Positions 6,800 to 13,746 of a stretch of DNA of 48,494 nt are shown one piece after another. The stretch's first letter is position 1. Each line of letters opens with the position of its first letter. This DNA comes from a virus. The stretch covers positions 1 to 48,494 of the IMG/VR virus record IMGVR_UViG_3300047472_000161; one strand, written 5' to 3'. The notes under the pieces were generated by a model. That model had not been told where the DNA came from. It did not search any database and saw nothing but the letters and a program-made list of their open reading frames with translations. The position numbers were made by a program, and so were the translations under genes.

Positions 6800-7519
6800 C
6801 TACACCCGGCGGCCGACCCAAATAACGCGCCCGACGACATGCACGTCCTCGCGTGCAACGACCTGCGGTTTGATGTTTGGGTTGTCGGAGATCAGCTCAT
6901 ATCCGACCTTAGGCAGCACGCGAACGCGCTTGATCAACCCCGCATCTTCGATCCGTAGCGCCCAGATCCGATCGCTCTGATTGATCCTGTTTTGAGCCGT
7001 ATCGATCAGCACCGCGTCATCGTTGATGAGCGTCGGTTGCATGCTGTCCCCATCTCCTCGGGCCACGAAAAGCGCGTCGGCAGGTGACGAGGTGAGCGCG
7101 CGCCGCATGTTCCGGTTGAACGGCATTTGGCCTGTCTCGGGGAAATCCTCCAAGTGCGATCCGTTGCCCATCGCAAAGCGCATATCGACTTCACGGATCA
7201 TCTCCACGTCATCGGCAACCGCAGGGGGGAAGTCGGGCTCAGGCGAAACTTTCCGGGCTGGCGCTTCCTCGGATCGCTTGGGCTTGGCCGCCTCGTGGGC
7301 CTCTTCAATGGCCTGGCGCACGAACGGGAACCATACCGGAACACCCTTGTGCTTCTTCATCTCAAGCTGCTGGATGCTCTGGTACTGGAGCGCCTTGCCG
7401 CCGGCAGCCTTCCACAGGCGCGAGGCCGCGTCGGCCACCTCCTCCTGAGATAACCCAAGCGCCTCGCGCTTATCCTTCGCCCATTGCGAGACGTAATCGA
7501 TTGATTCCCAGACGTTCAT
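6800..7519 (-). CDS. cI: CI-like repressor: XRE HTH plus S24 peptidase domain
   Basis: A 239-residue LexA/CI-type repressor that keeps the prophage silent. The N-terminus holds an XRE-like HTH (LGLSQEEVADAASRLW, about 21-36). The C-terminal S24 peptidase fold shows the catalytic Ser159 in GDGDSMQPTL and Lys197 in LIKRVRV. The start at 7519 has AGGA upstream; the longer frame runs into the operators. No obvious Ala-Gly cleavage site is seen in the linker. Cleavage on SOS induction is therefore expected from the family but not certain. Confidence 0.93.
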   Translation of the reverse strand: MNVWESIDYVSQWAKDKREALGLSQEEVADAASRLWKAAGGKALQYQSIQQLEMKKHKGVPVWFPFVRQAIEEAHEAAKPKRSEEAPARKVSPEPDFPPAVADDVEMIREVDMRFAMGNGSHLEDFPETGQMPFNRNMRRALTSSPADALFVARGDGDSMQPTLINDDAVLIDTAQNRINQSDRIWALRIEDAGLIKRVRVLPKVGYELISDNPNIKPQVVAREDVHVVGRVIWVGRRV

Positions 7520-7531
7520 GGGGGGCGATCC

Positions 7532-7592
7532 TACAAACCATTTGTGGGACGCACCTCCACAAAGTTCTTGTGCTACAAACAAGGTTCTTGTA
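7532..7592. promoter_or_regulatory. Right operators (OR) between cI and cro
   Basis: Three 15-bp sites: 7532-7546 (TACAAACCATTTGTG), 7558-7572 (CACAAAGTTCTTGTG, perfect CACAA/TTGTG arms) and 7578-7592 (AACAAGGTTCTTGTA). Centres are 26 and 20 bp apart. The shared consensus is roughly NACAA-N5-TTGTR. On the plus strand TTGTGC (7569-7574), 16 bases, then TATCCA (7591-7596) is a candidate cro promoter overlapping the last two sites. Confidence 0.75.
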
Positions 7593-7602
7593 TCCAAGCA
7601 CA

Positions 7603-7839
7603 ATGAGCCACGCCGCATTCAAACGCGCCCTCGCCCACTTCGGCGATAAGCAGACCGAGATGGCCAAAGCTATCGGCACGTCGCAACAGCGGATTTCCTA
7701 CATTCTCGCGAAGGAAAACGCCTGCCCGGCCGATCTGGCGCCGGCCGTTTCGCGAGCCACGGGCATCCCGCTTCATGAACTTAGGCCGGATGTATTCAAG
7801 CGCCCCCGTTCGGCGAAGGCCGCACAGGTGGCCGCATGA
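7603..7839 (+). CDS. Cro/YdaS-like transcriptional regulator
   Basis: A 78-residue HTH protein starting MSHAAFKRALAHFGDKQTEM. The motif DKQTEMAKAIGTSQQRISYIL is followed by the YdaS-typical LAPAVSRATGIPLHELRPDVF. It diverges from cI across the operators and should act as Cro, repressing cI in the lytic state. No ribosome-binding site precedes the ATG, and the candidate -10 (TATCCA) ends only seven bases upstream, so a leaderless mRNA is likely. Confidence 0.85.
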   Translation: MSHAAFKRALAHFGDKQTEMAKAIGTSQQRISYILAKENACPADLAPAVSRATGIPLHELRPDVFKRPRSAKAAQVAA

Positions 7840-8231
7840 GGGGCTGGCGTAGCCTCGCAAGGGAAGCTCGCTACCCCGGCATCCGCGTGCCGACTGCCGA
7901 GCGGATCGAGATCATCGGCGAAGAGCGCGCGTTCCGCTCGGCTACTGTTTCCGGCCGCCAATCTCATCAATCTTGTCCGCAAGGACTGAGAATATCGAAG
8001 CGAGCCCGCGTGCTTCTTTGTCTGTCAGGAGCAGCATTAGGGTATGCTCTTCTTGGCCCTGCGATCCGTCGGGCTCGACGTCCCGATACAGGATGTCCAT
8101 CCGCCCTGTCGGGTAAGCTACGAGCATTTTTAGACCTGCCAGCCGAGCGGGTTGATTTCGCGCCATGTTCGATCCCGTTAGATGAGTGGCTCTCATCTCT
8201 GACGTTCCCCGCGTCGGGAGTCGAGGCATGA
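7836..8231 (+). CDS. Possible 131-aa frame behind cro (doubtful)
   Basis: The frame begins MRGWRSLAREARYPG with an ATGA overlap on cro and ends with an ATGA overlap on the next gene, which fits operon packing. However, from about residue 36 it runs antisense to a better-looking minus-strand gene (7942-8166). Its C-terminal two thirds look like shadow sequence. Either a short N-terminal gene was interrupted by insertion of the minus-strand gene, or this is chance. Confidence 0.3.
   Translation: MRGWRSLAREARYPGIRVPTAERIEIIGEERAFRSATVSGRQSHQSCPQGLRISKRARVLLCLSGAALGYALLGPAIRRARRPDTGCPSALSGKLRAFLDLPAERVDFAPCSIPLDEWLSSLTFPASGVEA
7942..8166 (-). CDS. 74-aa antisense gene within the right early operon
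   Basis: Begins MARNQPARLAGLKMLVAYPTG and continues with amphipathic, acidic sequence (RMDILYRDVEPDG, LLLTDKEARGLASIFSVLADKIDEIGG) typical of a folded protein. A weak GGGA precedes the ATG. It is the only minus-strand gene here apart from one near 10100. Base composition is less GC-rich than its neighbours, suggesting separate acquisition. No family recognised. Confidence 0.55.
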   Translation of the reverse strand: MARNQPARLAGLKMLVAYPTGRMDILYRDVEPDGSQGQEEHTLMLLLTDKEARGLASIFSVLADKIDEIGGRKQ

Positions 8232-8416
8232 CCCGCGCCGATCAGCTTCTCATTGTCGTTGGCATGCTGGCGCTCGTGGCGGCTTCGCTCCGCTACGCCC
8301 GCTTCCGTGTCGACGCCCTCAACGCCCGCATCTCCGACGAGTGCGAGGCGCGCGAGAATGCGCGTCAGCACTTCGGCGATCGGGACTGCTTCACCATCCA
8401 TGGGGACAGCTTCTGA
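8228..8416 (+). CDS. 62-aa membrane protein
   Basis: Begins MTRADQLLIVVGMLALVAASL, one N-terminal transmembrane helix followed by a charged cytoplasmic helix (RVDALNARISDECEARENAR). The stop overlaps the next ATG (TGATG). Unknown function; shape resembles small phage inner-membrane proteins. Confidence 0.6.
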   Translation: MTRADQLLIVVGMLALVAASLRYARFRVDALNARISDECEARENARQHFGDRDCFTIHGDSF

Positions 8417-8895
8417 TGCACCGCAGCGAAACAGTCGTTCCGAAAGCGCAACGGCTCAACAAACACCAGTTGCACGCACTCGTGATGGTTGGCTGGTCCC
8501 GCCTGATCGCCCGCTTCGGCAAGGGCGGCTTCGCGGACATGATGGAACTGACCACGGCGGGCGTCGACAAGCAGCTCGCCGGCTCGATGCCGCGTTTCGA
8601 GCAGATCGACCGCGCATTCGACGAGGACGACACGATCCTCGACCCGTGGCTCGACAGCAAGGGCAAGCGGATCGTCGACAAGACTGCGGTCTGCGACGTC
8701 GACGACTTCAAGGTGCTGCTCGCCCGCACGACCCTGAAGATCACCGAGGCAACTCACCCGGAAGGTCCTGGCGGCGTGGTTATCACGCACGGCGAATATC
8801 TCGATGGCGAGGATCTGATGCGCCAGCTCAACCGTGCCACGGCTCAGTGGCTTGAGCGCTGCGCCACCATCCGCGCGCCGAGGGCTGTCGCATGA
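8416..8895 (+). CDS. Hypothetical 159-aa protein, possible CII-like regulator
   Basis: Begins MHRSETVVPKAQRLNKHQLH. A helical segment, FADMMELTTAGVDKQLAGSM, could be an HTH, and the rest is a mixed alpha/beta domain ending in LMRQLNRATAQWLERC. Position two genes after cro is that of cII in lambdoid phages, but no sequence motif confirms this. It is cotranscribed with four-base overlaps on both sides. Confidence 0.6.
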   Translation: MHRSETVVPKAQRLNKHQLHALVMVGWSRLIARFGKGGFADMMELTTAGVDKQLAGSMPRFEQIDRAFDEDDTILDPWLDSKGKRIVDKTAVCDVDDFKVLLARTTLKITEATHPEGPGGVVITHGEYLDGEDLMRQLNRATAQWLERCATIRAPRAVA

Positions 8896-9035
8896 TCCTG
8901 CGCCGCGATCCCGAGACGCAGCGCCTGCGCGTCGAGCTCTCCCGCGAGGAGCAGTGGCGCTTCCATGCATCGAAGCTGCGCAAGGCCACGCTGGTCGAGG
9001 CGGATGCGCATCTTTTCAGGGCGGTGCGGCCGTGA
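8892..9035 (+). CDS. 47-aa hypothetical protein
   Basis: Reads MILRRDPETQRLRVELSREE and ends EADAHLFRAVRP; basic and helical. It overlaps the preceding stop as ATGA and its own stop overlaps the next GTG start as GTGA. Function unknown. Confidence 0.6.
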   Translation: MILRRDPETQRLRVELSREEQWRFHASKLRKATLVEADAHLFRAVRP

Positions 9036-9667
9036 CGGACTTCGGCATCGACATCTTCGTGAGCGCTGCCGTGTCGGAAGGCGTGGAAAACGGCGCTAGC
9101 ATTGAACGCCCGCTCCAGACTGGGCTCTCGCCTTCTTGCGGCGAGACGGCCGGCGAGCGCACACAATCGTCGATGCGCCCCAACTGTCGCCAGATCGATG
9201 CCTGCGAGGCAAAGAAGCCTGACCGCCACTGCCTTCGCTGCGCGATGGCTGCGGTGCGCGCGAACCCCGAATATGAGGCCCGCCGCCGCGCGACTGTTCG
9301 CGCTCGTATAGCGTCCGACCAATCGCACGCTGAGCGGCTTCGGAATGTCGGCCGGCGCGCGCTCAACGAGTGGCGTGCGCGCCCCGAGACCAAGGCTCAG
9401 CAGCGCGAGAACGCAATGGAGCAGCTTGGAAAGCTAAACTCTCCTGAGGCGCTCGCTCGGCGACGGGAGATCGTGCGCGAACAGCGCATCGGCTGGTGCC
9501 CGGTCGCACGTCGAGAAGAATATCTGATGCTGGCGCGCAAGATGCCCGCTGCCGAGGCCAAGCGCATCATCCTCGACGATATCCGCACCGAAGCGATTCG
9601 CGGGATCAACGCCATCTCGCGGGCTCAGCGCGAGCGCCACGCCCGCCAAAAACAGCAGGAGTATTGA
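9032..9667 (+). CDS. Hypothetical 211-aa basic protein
   Basis: Begins at GTG 9032 (TDFGIDIFVSAAVSEG). The middle is rich in Arg and Ala with two Cys pairs (CRQIDACEAKK, HCLRC). The C-terminal third carries a conserved-looking block, RIGWCPVARREEYLMLARKMPAAEAKRII. This overall plan (basic helices then GWCP...REEY) suggests a nucleic-acid-binding phage protein. I do not recognise a named family. Confidence 0.65.
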   Translation: MTDFGIDIFVSAAVSEGVENGASIERPLQTGLSPSCGETAGERTQSSMRPNCRQIDACEAKKPDRHCLRCAMAAVRANPEYEARRRATVRARIASDQSHAERLRNVGRRALNEWRARPETKAQQRENAMEQLGKLNSPEALARRREIVREQRIGWCPVARREEYLMLARKMPAAEAKRIILDDIRTEAIRGINAISRAQRERHARQKQQEY

Positions 9668-9669
9668 GC

Positions 9670-9825
9670 ATGCCTCGTTTCCTAGCCCGCATTCTCGGGC
9701 AACGCCGCGCTCCGAAACGCGCCAGCGCCCATCCCGGCCCGTCTGAGCGCGCCCGGCTTCGCGCGCTCAAAATCGAGAAGACCCGCCAGATGCGGTTCGA
9801 ACTCGGCCTGCCTTGGAGGATTTGA
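9670..9825 (+). CDS. 51-aa basic peptide
   Basis: Begins MPRFLARILGQRRAPKR and is strongly basic with an amphipathic N-terminus. It fits exactly between the preceding stop and the GapR-like gene. No domain is recognised. Confidence 0.5.
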   Translation: MPRFLARILGQRRAPKRASAHPGPSERARLRALKIEKTRQMRFELGLPWRI

Positions 9826-9827
9826 CC

Positions 9828-10082
9828 ATGCAGAATGGTGATGCCGACACTCGTCTCCGCCTTTTTGTCGAGCGCATTGAGAGGCTTGAGAGCGAGCAGA
9901 AGGGCCTCAACGACGACAAGAAGGACGTATACCTGGAGGCCAAGGCTTCCGGATACGACCCCAAGACCATGCGCACCATCGTCCGTCTGCGCAAGATGGA
10001 GAAGAATGCGCGCGACGAGGCGGAAGCCCTGCTCTCCACCTACAAGCGCGCGCTCGGCATGCAGGGGTCATTCGATCTGTGA
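9828..10082 (+). CDS. gapR: GapR-like (DUF2312) DNA-binding protein
   Basis: An 84-residue protein with the GapR/DUF2312 plan: a long helix LRLFVERIERLESEQKGLNDDKKDVYLEAK, then SGYDPKTMRTIVRLRKMEK and a C-terminal helix ending ALLSTYKRALGM. Cellular GapR in Caulobacter encircles overtwisted DNA and helps topoisomerases during replication. A GGAGG motif sits eight bases before the ATG, making this one of the better-initiated genes of the operon. Its place among replication genes suggests it manages phage DNA topology or displaces the host protein. Confidence 0.88.
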   Translation: MQNGDADTRLRLFVERIERLESEQKGLNDDKKDVYLEAKASGYDPKTMRTIVRLRKMEKNARDEAEALLSTYKRALGMQGSFDL

Positions 10083-10345
10083 GCCGCCGTGACGCTCAGT
10101 GCAGCGAACAGATGCCTCGAATGAGGAGCGCCCACAGCCCGATCGACACGAGGGCGGCGGATGCGAAATCGATCGCATCAAAGCTACGCGACGGCAGGCT
10201 CGTATACTCGCGAACCATCATCAGACCTCCTGTCCTACTCGGGTCTATGCTGTTGAGCACGCCCATGAATTTCAAACTGTCGCGCACTGGTTTGGTTTCG
10301 TCGGGCGCGACGAACCGAAATCTGATCGCAGGCGGCGCATTATGA
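10079..10345 (+). CDS. Possible 88-aa frame between gapR and rusA (doubtful)
   Basis: GTG at 10079 overlaps the gapR stop and the frame ends with an ATGA overlap on rusA, so it tiles the gap perfectly. The sequence (SRRDAQCSEQMPRMRS and onwards) looks weakly protein-like and is antisense to a minus-strand frame with a good ribosome-binding site. A shorter 26-residue start at 10265 is also possible. Confidence 0.3.
   Translation: MSRRDAQCSEQMPRMRSAHSPIDTRAADAKSIASKLRDGRLVYSRTIIRPPVLLGSMLLSTPMNFKLSRTGLVSSGATNRNLIAGGAL
10096..10221 (-). CDS. 41-aa antisense membrane peptide
   Basis: Reads MMVREYTSLPSRSFDAIDFA, then a transmembrane helix (SAALVSIGLWALLIRG). A GGAGG motif lies four to seven bases before the double ATG. 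It opposes the surrounding genes, like the antisense gene at 7942. It could be a small regulator or toxin-like membrane peptide; this is speculative. Confidence 0.45.
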   Translation of the reverse strand: MMVREYTSLPSRSFDAIDFASAALVSIGLWALLIRGICSLH

Positions 10346-10680
10346 TCGAGCTCGCTTGGCCCCCGTCGATCCTATCCGGTCATGCCAAGGGCAATGGCCG
10401 CTGGGCGAAGATCCGTGCGACCAAGCAGCATCGCGGGTGGGCCAAGGTGGCGACGCTCGCAGCGATGCCGCGCGTGCCGGAAACGGGAGATATCGCGATC
10501 CGCTTCACGTTCATCCCGCCAGACAACCGGAGCGACCGGACCAACTTCGCCAATCGGCTGAAGCCGGCGATCGATGGCATCGCGGACGCGCTTGGCGTGA
10601 ACGATCGCCGCTTCCTGCCCTCGTATGACTATCGCGCACCGGAGAAGCCGGGTCGCGTGCTCGTGGAGATCGGCGAGTGA
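10342..10680 (+). CDS. rusA: RusA-family Holliday-junction endonuclease
   Basis: A 112-residue RusA-like resolvase. The signature is SDRTNFANRLKPAIDGIADALGVND (residues 56-80), which includes the conserved Asp, Asn, Lys and paired acidic residues that bind metal. It would cut four-way junctions formed during replication and RecT-mediated recombination, resolving concatemers before packaging. The ATG overlaps the preceding frame, and the stop overlaps the next GTG. Confidence 0.9.
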   Translation: MIELAWPPSILSGHAKGNGRWAKIRATKQHRGWAKVATLAAMPRVPETGDIAIRFTFIPPDNRSDRTNFANRLKPAIDGIADALGVNDRRFLPSYDYRAPEKPGRVLVEIGE

Positions 10681-10958
10681 CATCCTTCCAGCACATGATG
10701 TGGAAGCACTTCAGCGTGCCTCCGAGCCGCGCCGGCCAGATGCCCGAGGGCCGCCGAGTGCTCGTCGTCATCTCCGAACTGACTGGAGTGCCGAAAGCCG
10801 CGATCCTCAGCCGCGACACGACGCAGCGCGTGTTCAAGGCCCGCCAGCGCGTGTGCGTCGAACTCCGCCATCGCGGCTGGTCCTATGGCCGTATCGGCCA
10901 CCTGCTGGGCCGCGACCACTCCACGATTGTCCAAGCCGTGAGGAGCGCAAGGGGATGA
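10677..10958 (+). CDS. DnaA domain IV-like DNA-binding protein
   Basis: A 93-residue protein whose C-terminal two thirds match the DnaA-box-binding domain: a helix (VISELTGVPKAAILSRDTTQRVFKARQ), then WSYGRIGHLLGRDHSTIVQAV, equivalent to the DnaA signature around GGRDHTTV. It has no AAA+ domain. Such proteins may bind DnaA boxes in the phage origin or compete with host DnaA. It starts at GTG 10677, overlapping rusA, and lies directly before the DUF1376 gene. Confidence 0.85.
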   Translation: MTSFQHMMWKHFSVPPSRAGQMPEGRRVLVVISELTGVPKAAILSRDTTQRVFKARQRVCVELRHRGWSYGRIGHLLGRDHSTIVQAVRSARG

Positions 10959-11731
10959 GCAAACAATCCTCCGCCTGGATGCCGCTCTATATCGGCGATT
11001 ATCTCGGCGACACGCAGCGCCTGACGACGGAGCAGCACGGGGCCTATCTCCTGCTGATCCTCGACTACTGGCGCAACGGGCCGGCGCCAGACGATGACGC
11101 CGTGCTCCAGCAGATCACGAAGCTTGAGCGCGCCGCGTGGAAGAAGCATCGCCCTGCCCTCGCGCGCCTCTTCCAGATCGCGGACGGCGAGTGGCGCCAC
11201 AAGCGGATCGACAAGGAATTGGCGTCTGCCGCTGACAACGCGGAGCGTCGTTCGAGCAAGGCAAAGGCCGCAGCCCAAGCACGTTGGGGCGATGCTACGA
11301 GCAATGCTCCAAGCATGCCCGAAGCAATGCTTGGAGAATGCCCGCCACCTTCACCCAAGAAGAAGAGTTCCGAAGCTTGCGCTTCGGCCAACGACGAGCC
11401 GGAAAAGCCGGTTCTGATCGACCCCGAAAAAGTCATGTTCGAGTCCGGCCGCGCGCTCCTCACGGAAGCCGCCGTCCCGCCCGCCAAGCAGGGTCCGCTC
11501 CTTGGGAAATGGAAGCGGGACTACGGCGCCGCGGCGGTCATCGTTGCCCTCGGCAAGGCACAGCGCGAAGGCGCGATCGACCCAGTTTCATTCATCGAAG
11601 GCTGTCTTCGCAACGGAGGCCACAATGGCAACGGCACTCAAAATCGTCGAGCAGACACCGACTACCGAGATCCGCTTCTCGGCGAGTACCTTGCGCGCCA
11701 CGGATCGGTGGGGCGGCATGATCACGGCTGA
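10955..11731 (+). CDS. DUF1376-type replication protein
   Basis: A 258-residue protein. The N-terminal DUF1376 domain (WMPLYIGDYLGDTQRLTTEQHGAYLLLILDYW, residues 8-40) is a winged-helix-like module common in phage replication initiators (O-like). A basic linker around residues 95-150 is encoded by DNA with iteron-like repeats. The C-terminal part (LLTEAAVPPAKQGPLLGKWKRDYG) resembles DnaB/DnaC-interacting tails. Likely role: origin binding and helicase recruitment. It overlaps the next gene by 107 bases. Confidence 0.8.
   Translation: MSKQSSAWMPLYIGDYLGDTQRLTTEQHGAYLLLILDYWRNGPAPDDDAVLQQITKLERAAWKKHRPALARLFQIADGEWRHKRIDKELASAADNAERRSSKAKAAAQARWGDATSNAPSMPEAMLGECPPPSPKKKSSEACASANDEPEKPVLIDPEKVMFESGRALLTEAAVPPAKQGPLLGKWKRDYGAAAVIVALGKAQREGAIDPVSFIEGCLRNGGHNGNGTQNRRADTDYRDPLLGEYLARHGSVGRHDHG
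11289..11386. other. Candidate replication origin inside the DUF1376 gene
   Basis: Two tandem 23-bp repeats, 11300-11322 and 11323-11345, share 18 of 23 bases (both begin AGCAATGCT and contain ATGCCCG). Each includes an 11-bp perfect palindrome (GAGCAATGCTC, AAGCAATGCTT). TCCAAGCAT/ATGCTTGGA forms a further inverted repeat (11308-11335). A dyad CGAAGC-TTGC-GCTTCG lies at 11371-11386. Iterons within the initiator gene mirror the lambda O/ori arrangement. Function is inferred. Confidence 0.5.
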
Positions 11732-12242
11732 GCGGTTCTCGATGCCGACGATGCCCGCTGGCTCCGGCAACGGGCTGCGTCGAGCATCAGCAGAATATGC
11801 CGCTGCCCTCGTGCCGTGCGGAGCCGAGCGTGCCGAGCACCTGCTGACCGCGCTGCGCCGCTCGACCATCATCACCAACGAGGCCCCGATGGAGGCCAAG
11901 GCAACGATGTCGATGCTGGTTGCCCAGCTTGCCGACATGCCGGCCGACCTGCTCTCGACGGCGTGCGATCGGTTCACGCGGCATCCCGGCCGACGGTTTT
12001 TTCCCAAGGCATCGGGTGAGCTGATCGCCTTCGTCTCGAAGGACTGGGAATATCGGAAGCTCGCTGCCGTGCGCTTCGCCCAGATGGCCAGCCAGGCCGA
12101 TGAGGAGGACGCGGAACGCAAGCGCCTCGCTGAGCCAATGGAGTGGACGCCGGAAGCGATCCGCGACCTCGGACAGTTCGCGGCCACTGGCGTTCGGCAG
12201 GGCTGGTTCACTCAAGCGCAGTTGGACGAGGCTACGGCATGA
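11625..12242 (+). CDS. Hypothetical replication-associated protein, 205 aa
   Basis: Begins MATALKIVEQTPTTEIRF with GGAGG upstream, inside the 3' end of the DUF1376 gene. The core reads LADMPADLLSTACDRFTRHPGRRFFPKASGELIAF, a pattern I associate with phage helicase-loader/P-like replication proteins. The C-terminal third is acidic and helical. No Walker motif is visible, so it is not a helicase. Position suggests it partners the DUF1376 protein. Confidence 0.6.
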   Translation: MATALKIVEQTPTTEIRFSASTLRATDRWGGMITAERFSMPTMPAGSGNGLRRASAEYAAALVPCGAERAEHLLTALRRSTIITNEAPMEAKATMSMLVAQLADMPADLLSTACDRFTRHPGRRFFPKASGELIAFVSKDWEYRKLAAVRFAQMASQADEEDAERKRLAEPMEWTPEAIRDLGQFAATGVRQGWFTQAQLDEATA

Positions 12243-12814
12243 ACATGCTCACCACCCTCCACATCGCCGACCCCGAGGAGCAATTCTCGCTCGGCTTCAA
12301 CCCTCCCGAAACCACGAGCTTTGACGAGTGGCGCGACATGGGCCGCAAGCTCTGCATGGGACGCCGCGCGGTGAACTGGCTGATCGGCGACTGGCTCATC
12401 TGGGGCAGCGACGAGAAGCGCTTCGGCCGCAAGGCACTGGAGGAGGCGAACGCGATCTTCCTCGCGGATGTCGACCGCTTCGGGCCGATCGTCGACACGT
12501 GCCGGCGTTTCCCGGAGACGCGACGCCATGCCGAGTTGAGCTTCGGGCACCACCTCGCCGTGATGACAGTGGACGACGACGGCGAGGCGGAGCGGCTGCT
12601 TGCCGAGGCCGAGGCGCAGCGCATGACTGCGGCACAGCTCAAGGCGACGGTGCGTGTCTCGACCGATCGCCAGGTGAACATGCTGGAGGACGACGATCCC
12701 GAGGACGCTGCGATGCGCCGGATCGTCCACGCCTGGAACCGGTCGCCGAGAGCGGCCCGTCAAGCCTTCCTCGAATTGGCGCAGGAATCTCACATGGGGG
12801 TGATTGAGTTATGA
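12239..12814 (+). CDS. Hypothetical 191-aa ParB-like DNA-binding protein
   Basis: Begins MNMLTTLHIADPEEQF. Residues 28-110 (FDEWRDMGRKLCMGRRAVNW, GDWLIWGSDEKRFGRKALEE, later RFPETRRHAELSFGHHLAVM) have the plan of plasmid/phage ParB- or KorB-like helical domains. No N-terminal ParB nuclease motif is seen. It ends the early right operon and overlaps the next gene by four bases. Confidence 0.55.
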   Translation: MNMLTTLHIADPEEQFSLGFNPPETTSFDEWRDMGRKLCMGRRAVNWLIGDWLIWGSDEKRFGRKALEEANAIFLADVDRFGPIVDTCRRFPETRRHAELSFGHHLAVMTVDDDGEAERLLAEAEAQRMTAAQLKATVRVSTDRQVNMLEDDDPEDAAMRRIVHAWNRSPRAARQAFLELAQESHMGVIEL

Positions 12815-13032
12815 CCAGCGTATCGCAGATCGATCCAGCGGAAATCCGGGAAGTGTTCCTCAAGGGCGGATGGAAGCTCATGGAGCGGACCTACGGCCTC
12901 GGCAATTCCAAGCTGATGCAGTTGCTCGCGGCGGCTGGGGGGAAAGACCTGCTGGCTGAGCGTAGGGCGGTGCAGCGGACTGGACGGAAGGCTGGGGGGC
13001 GGCAGGTTTCGCCGGTGCCGACCGATGCCTGA
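12811..13032 (+). CDS. 73-aa hypothetical protein before terS
   Basis: Begins MTSVSQIDPAEIREVFLKGG; a short helical domain (WKLMERTYGLGNSKLMQLLAAAGGKDLLAERRA) with a basic tail, possibly an HTH. It overlaps terS by eight bases, so it is translated with the packaging genes. Confidence 0.6.
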   Translation: MTSVSQIDPAEIREVFLKGGWKLMERTYGLGNSKLMQLLAAAGGKDLLAERRAVQRTGRKAGGRQVSPVPTDA

Positions 13033-13447
13033 GCTCACTCCGAAACAGGAGAAGTTCTGCGCGCTCTACGTCGAGCTCGGCAACGCGTCCGAGGCCTATC
13101 GGCAGGCCTACGACGCATCGCGGATGCAGGCTGCGACGATCAACGTGAAGGCGTCGCAACTGCTCGCGCAGGCTAAGATTACGGTAAGGGTCGCCGAGTT
13201 GAAGGCGGAGCACGCTGAGCGACACGCGATGACGGTCGATCGCATCCGCGACATGCTGATCGAAGATCGCGCCTTCGCCCGCGAATGCGAGACGCCCGCC
13301 GCTGCTGTGTCGGCAACGATGGGCCTCGCCAAGCTGTACGGGCATCTGCGTGAGAAGGTCGAGCACACGGGCAAGGACGGCAAGGAGCTCCCGATCGCCC
13401 CCGCCATCGCAATCTTCGCGCTGCCGGATAATGGGAGGGATGGGTGA
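13025..13447 (+). CDS. terS: Terminase small subunit
   Basis: A 140-residue terminase small subunit of the terS (Terminase_2) family: LTPKQEKFCALYVELGNASEAYRQAY at the N-terminus is the diagnostic HTH segment. It is followed by INVKASQLLAQAKITVRVAELKAEHAE and an oligomerisation helix. It recognises phage DNA and guides the large subunit for packaging. Located two genes before terL. Confidence 0.92.
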   Translation: MPELTPKQEKFCALYVELGNASEAYRQAYDASRMQAATINVKASQLLAQAKITVRVAELKAEHAERHAMTVDRIRDMLIEDRAFARECETPAAAVSATMGLAKLYGHLREKVEHTGKDGKELPIAPAIAIFALPDNGRDG

Positions 13448-13746
13448 GCAAGTTCCCGTGGCGCGAAGCCGACTACTATCTCGTCGCCTTCAATGACGAT
13501 CAGCGCGTCGTGTCTGGCCCGGTCAAGGTCGGCGGGACGATGGACGTTATAGGGTTCTCCGGCACAGTGAAGGTGGTCGCGTACCACGATGGCAAGCGCG
13601 TGCTGGCGGGGCACATCCCGAATGGCATGGGCATGCCAGTGATGAACGGAGATTCCGTCACCATCAATCCGCCAACAACGAAAACACAGGTGATCGTGCA
13701 TCTTCGCGACCTGTTCGGGTTCGATGGTGTCTGGGGCAACGCTTGA
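13444..13746 (+). CDS. 100-aa protein between terS and terL
   Basis: Starts at GTG 13444 (SKFPWREADYYLVAFNDDQRV). It is beta-rich with no helical segments or motifs that I recognise. It is coupled by GTGA and TTGA overlaps on the two sides, so it is surely part of the packaging operon. It may be a small packaging accessory or decoration-like protein. Confidence 0.65.
   Translation: MSKFPWREADYYLVAFNDDQRVVSGPVKVGGTMDVIGFSGTVKVVAYHDGKRVLAGHIPNGMGMPVMNGDSVTINPPTTKTQVIVHLRDLFGFDGVWGNA

Noticed and set aside
13171-13178. CCGTAATC on the minus strand inside terS
   Set aside because: The octamer is present but there is no CATAG-like box 16 bases on, and it lies within a coding region, so it is a chance match.
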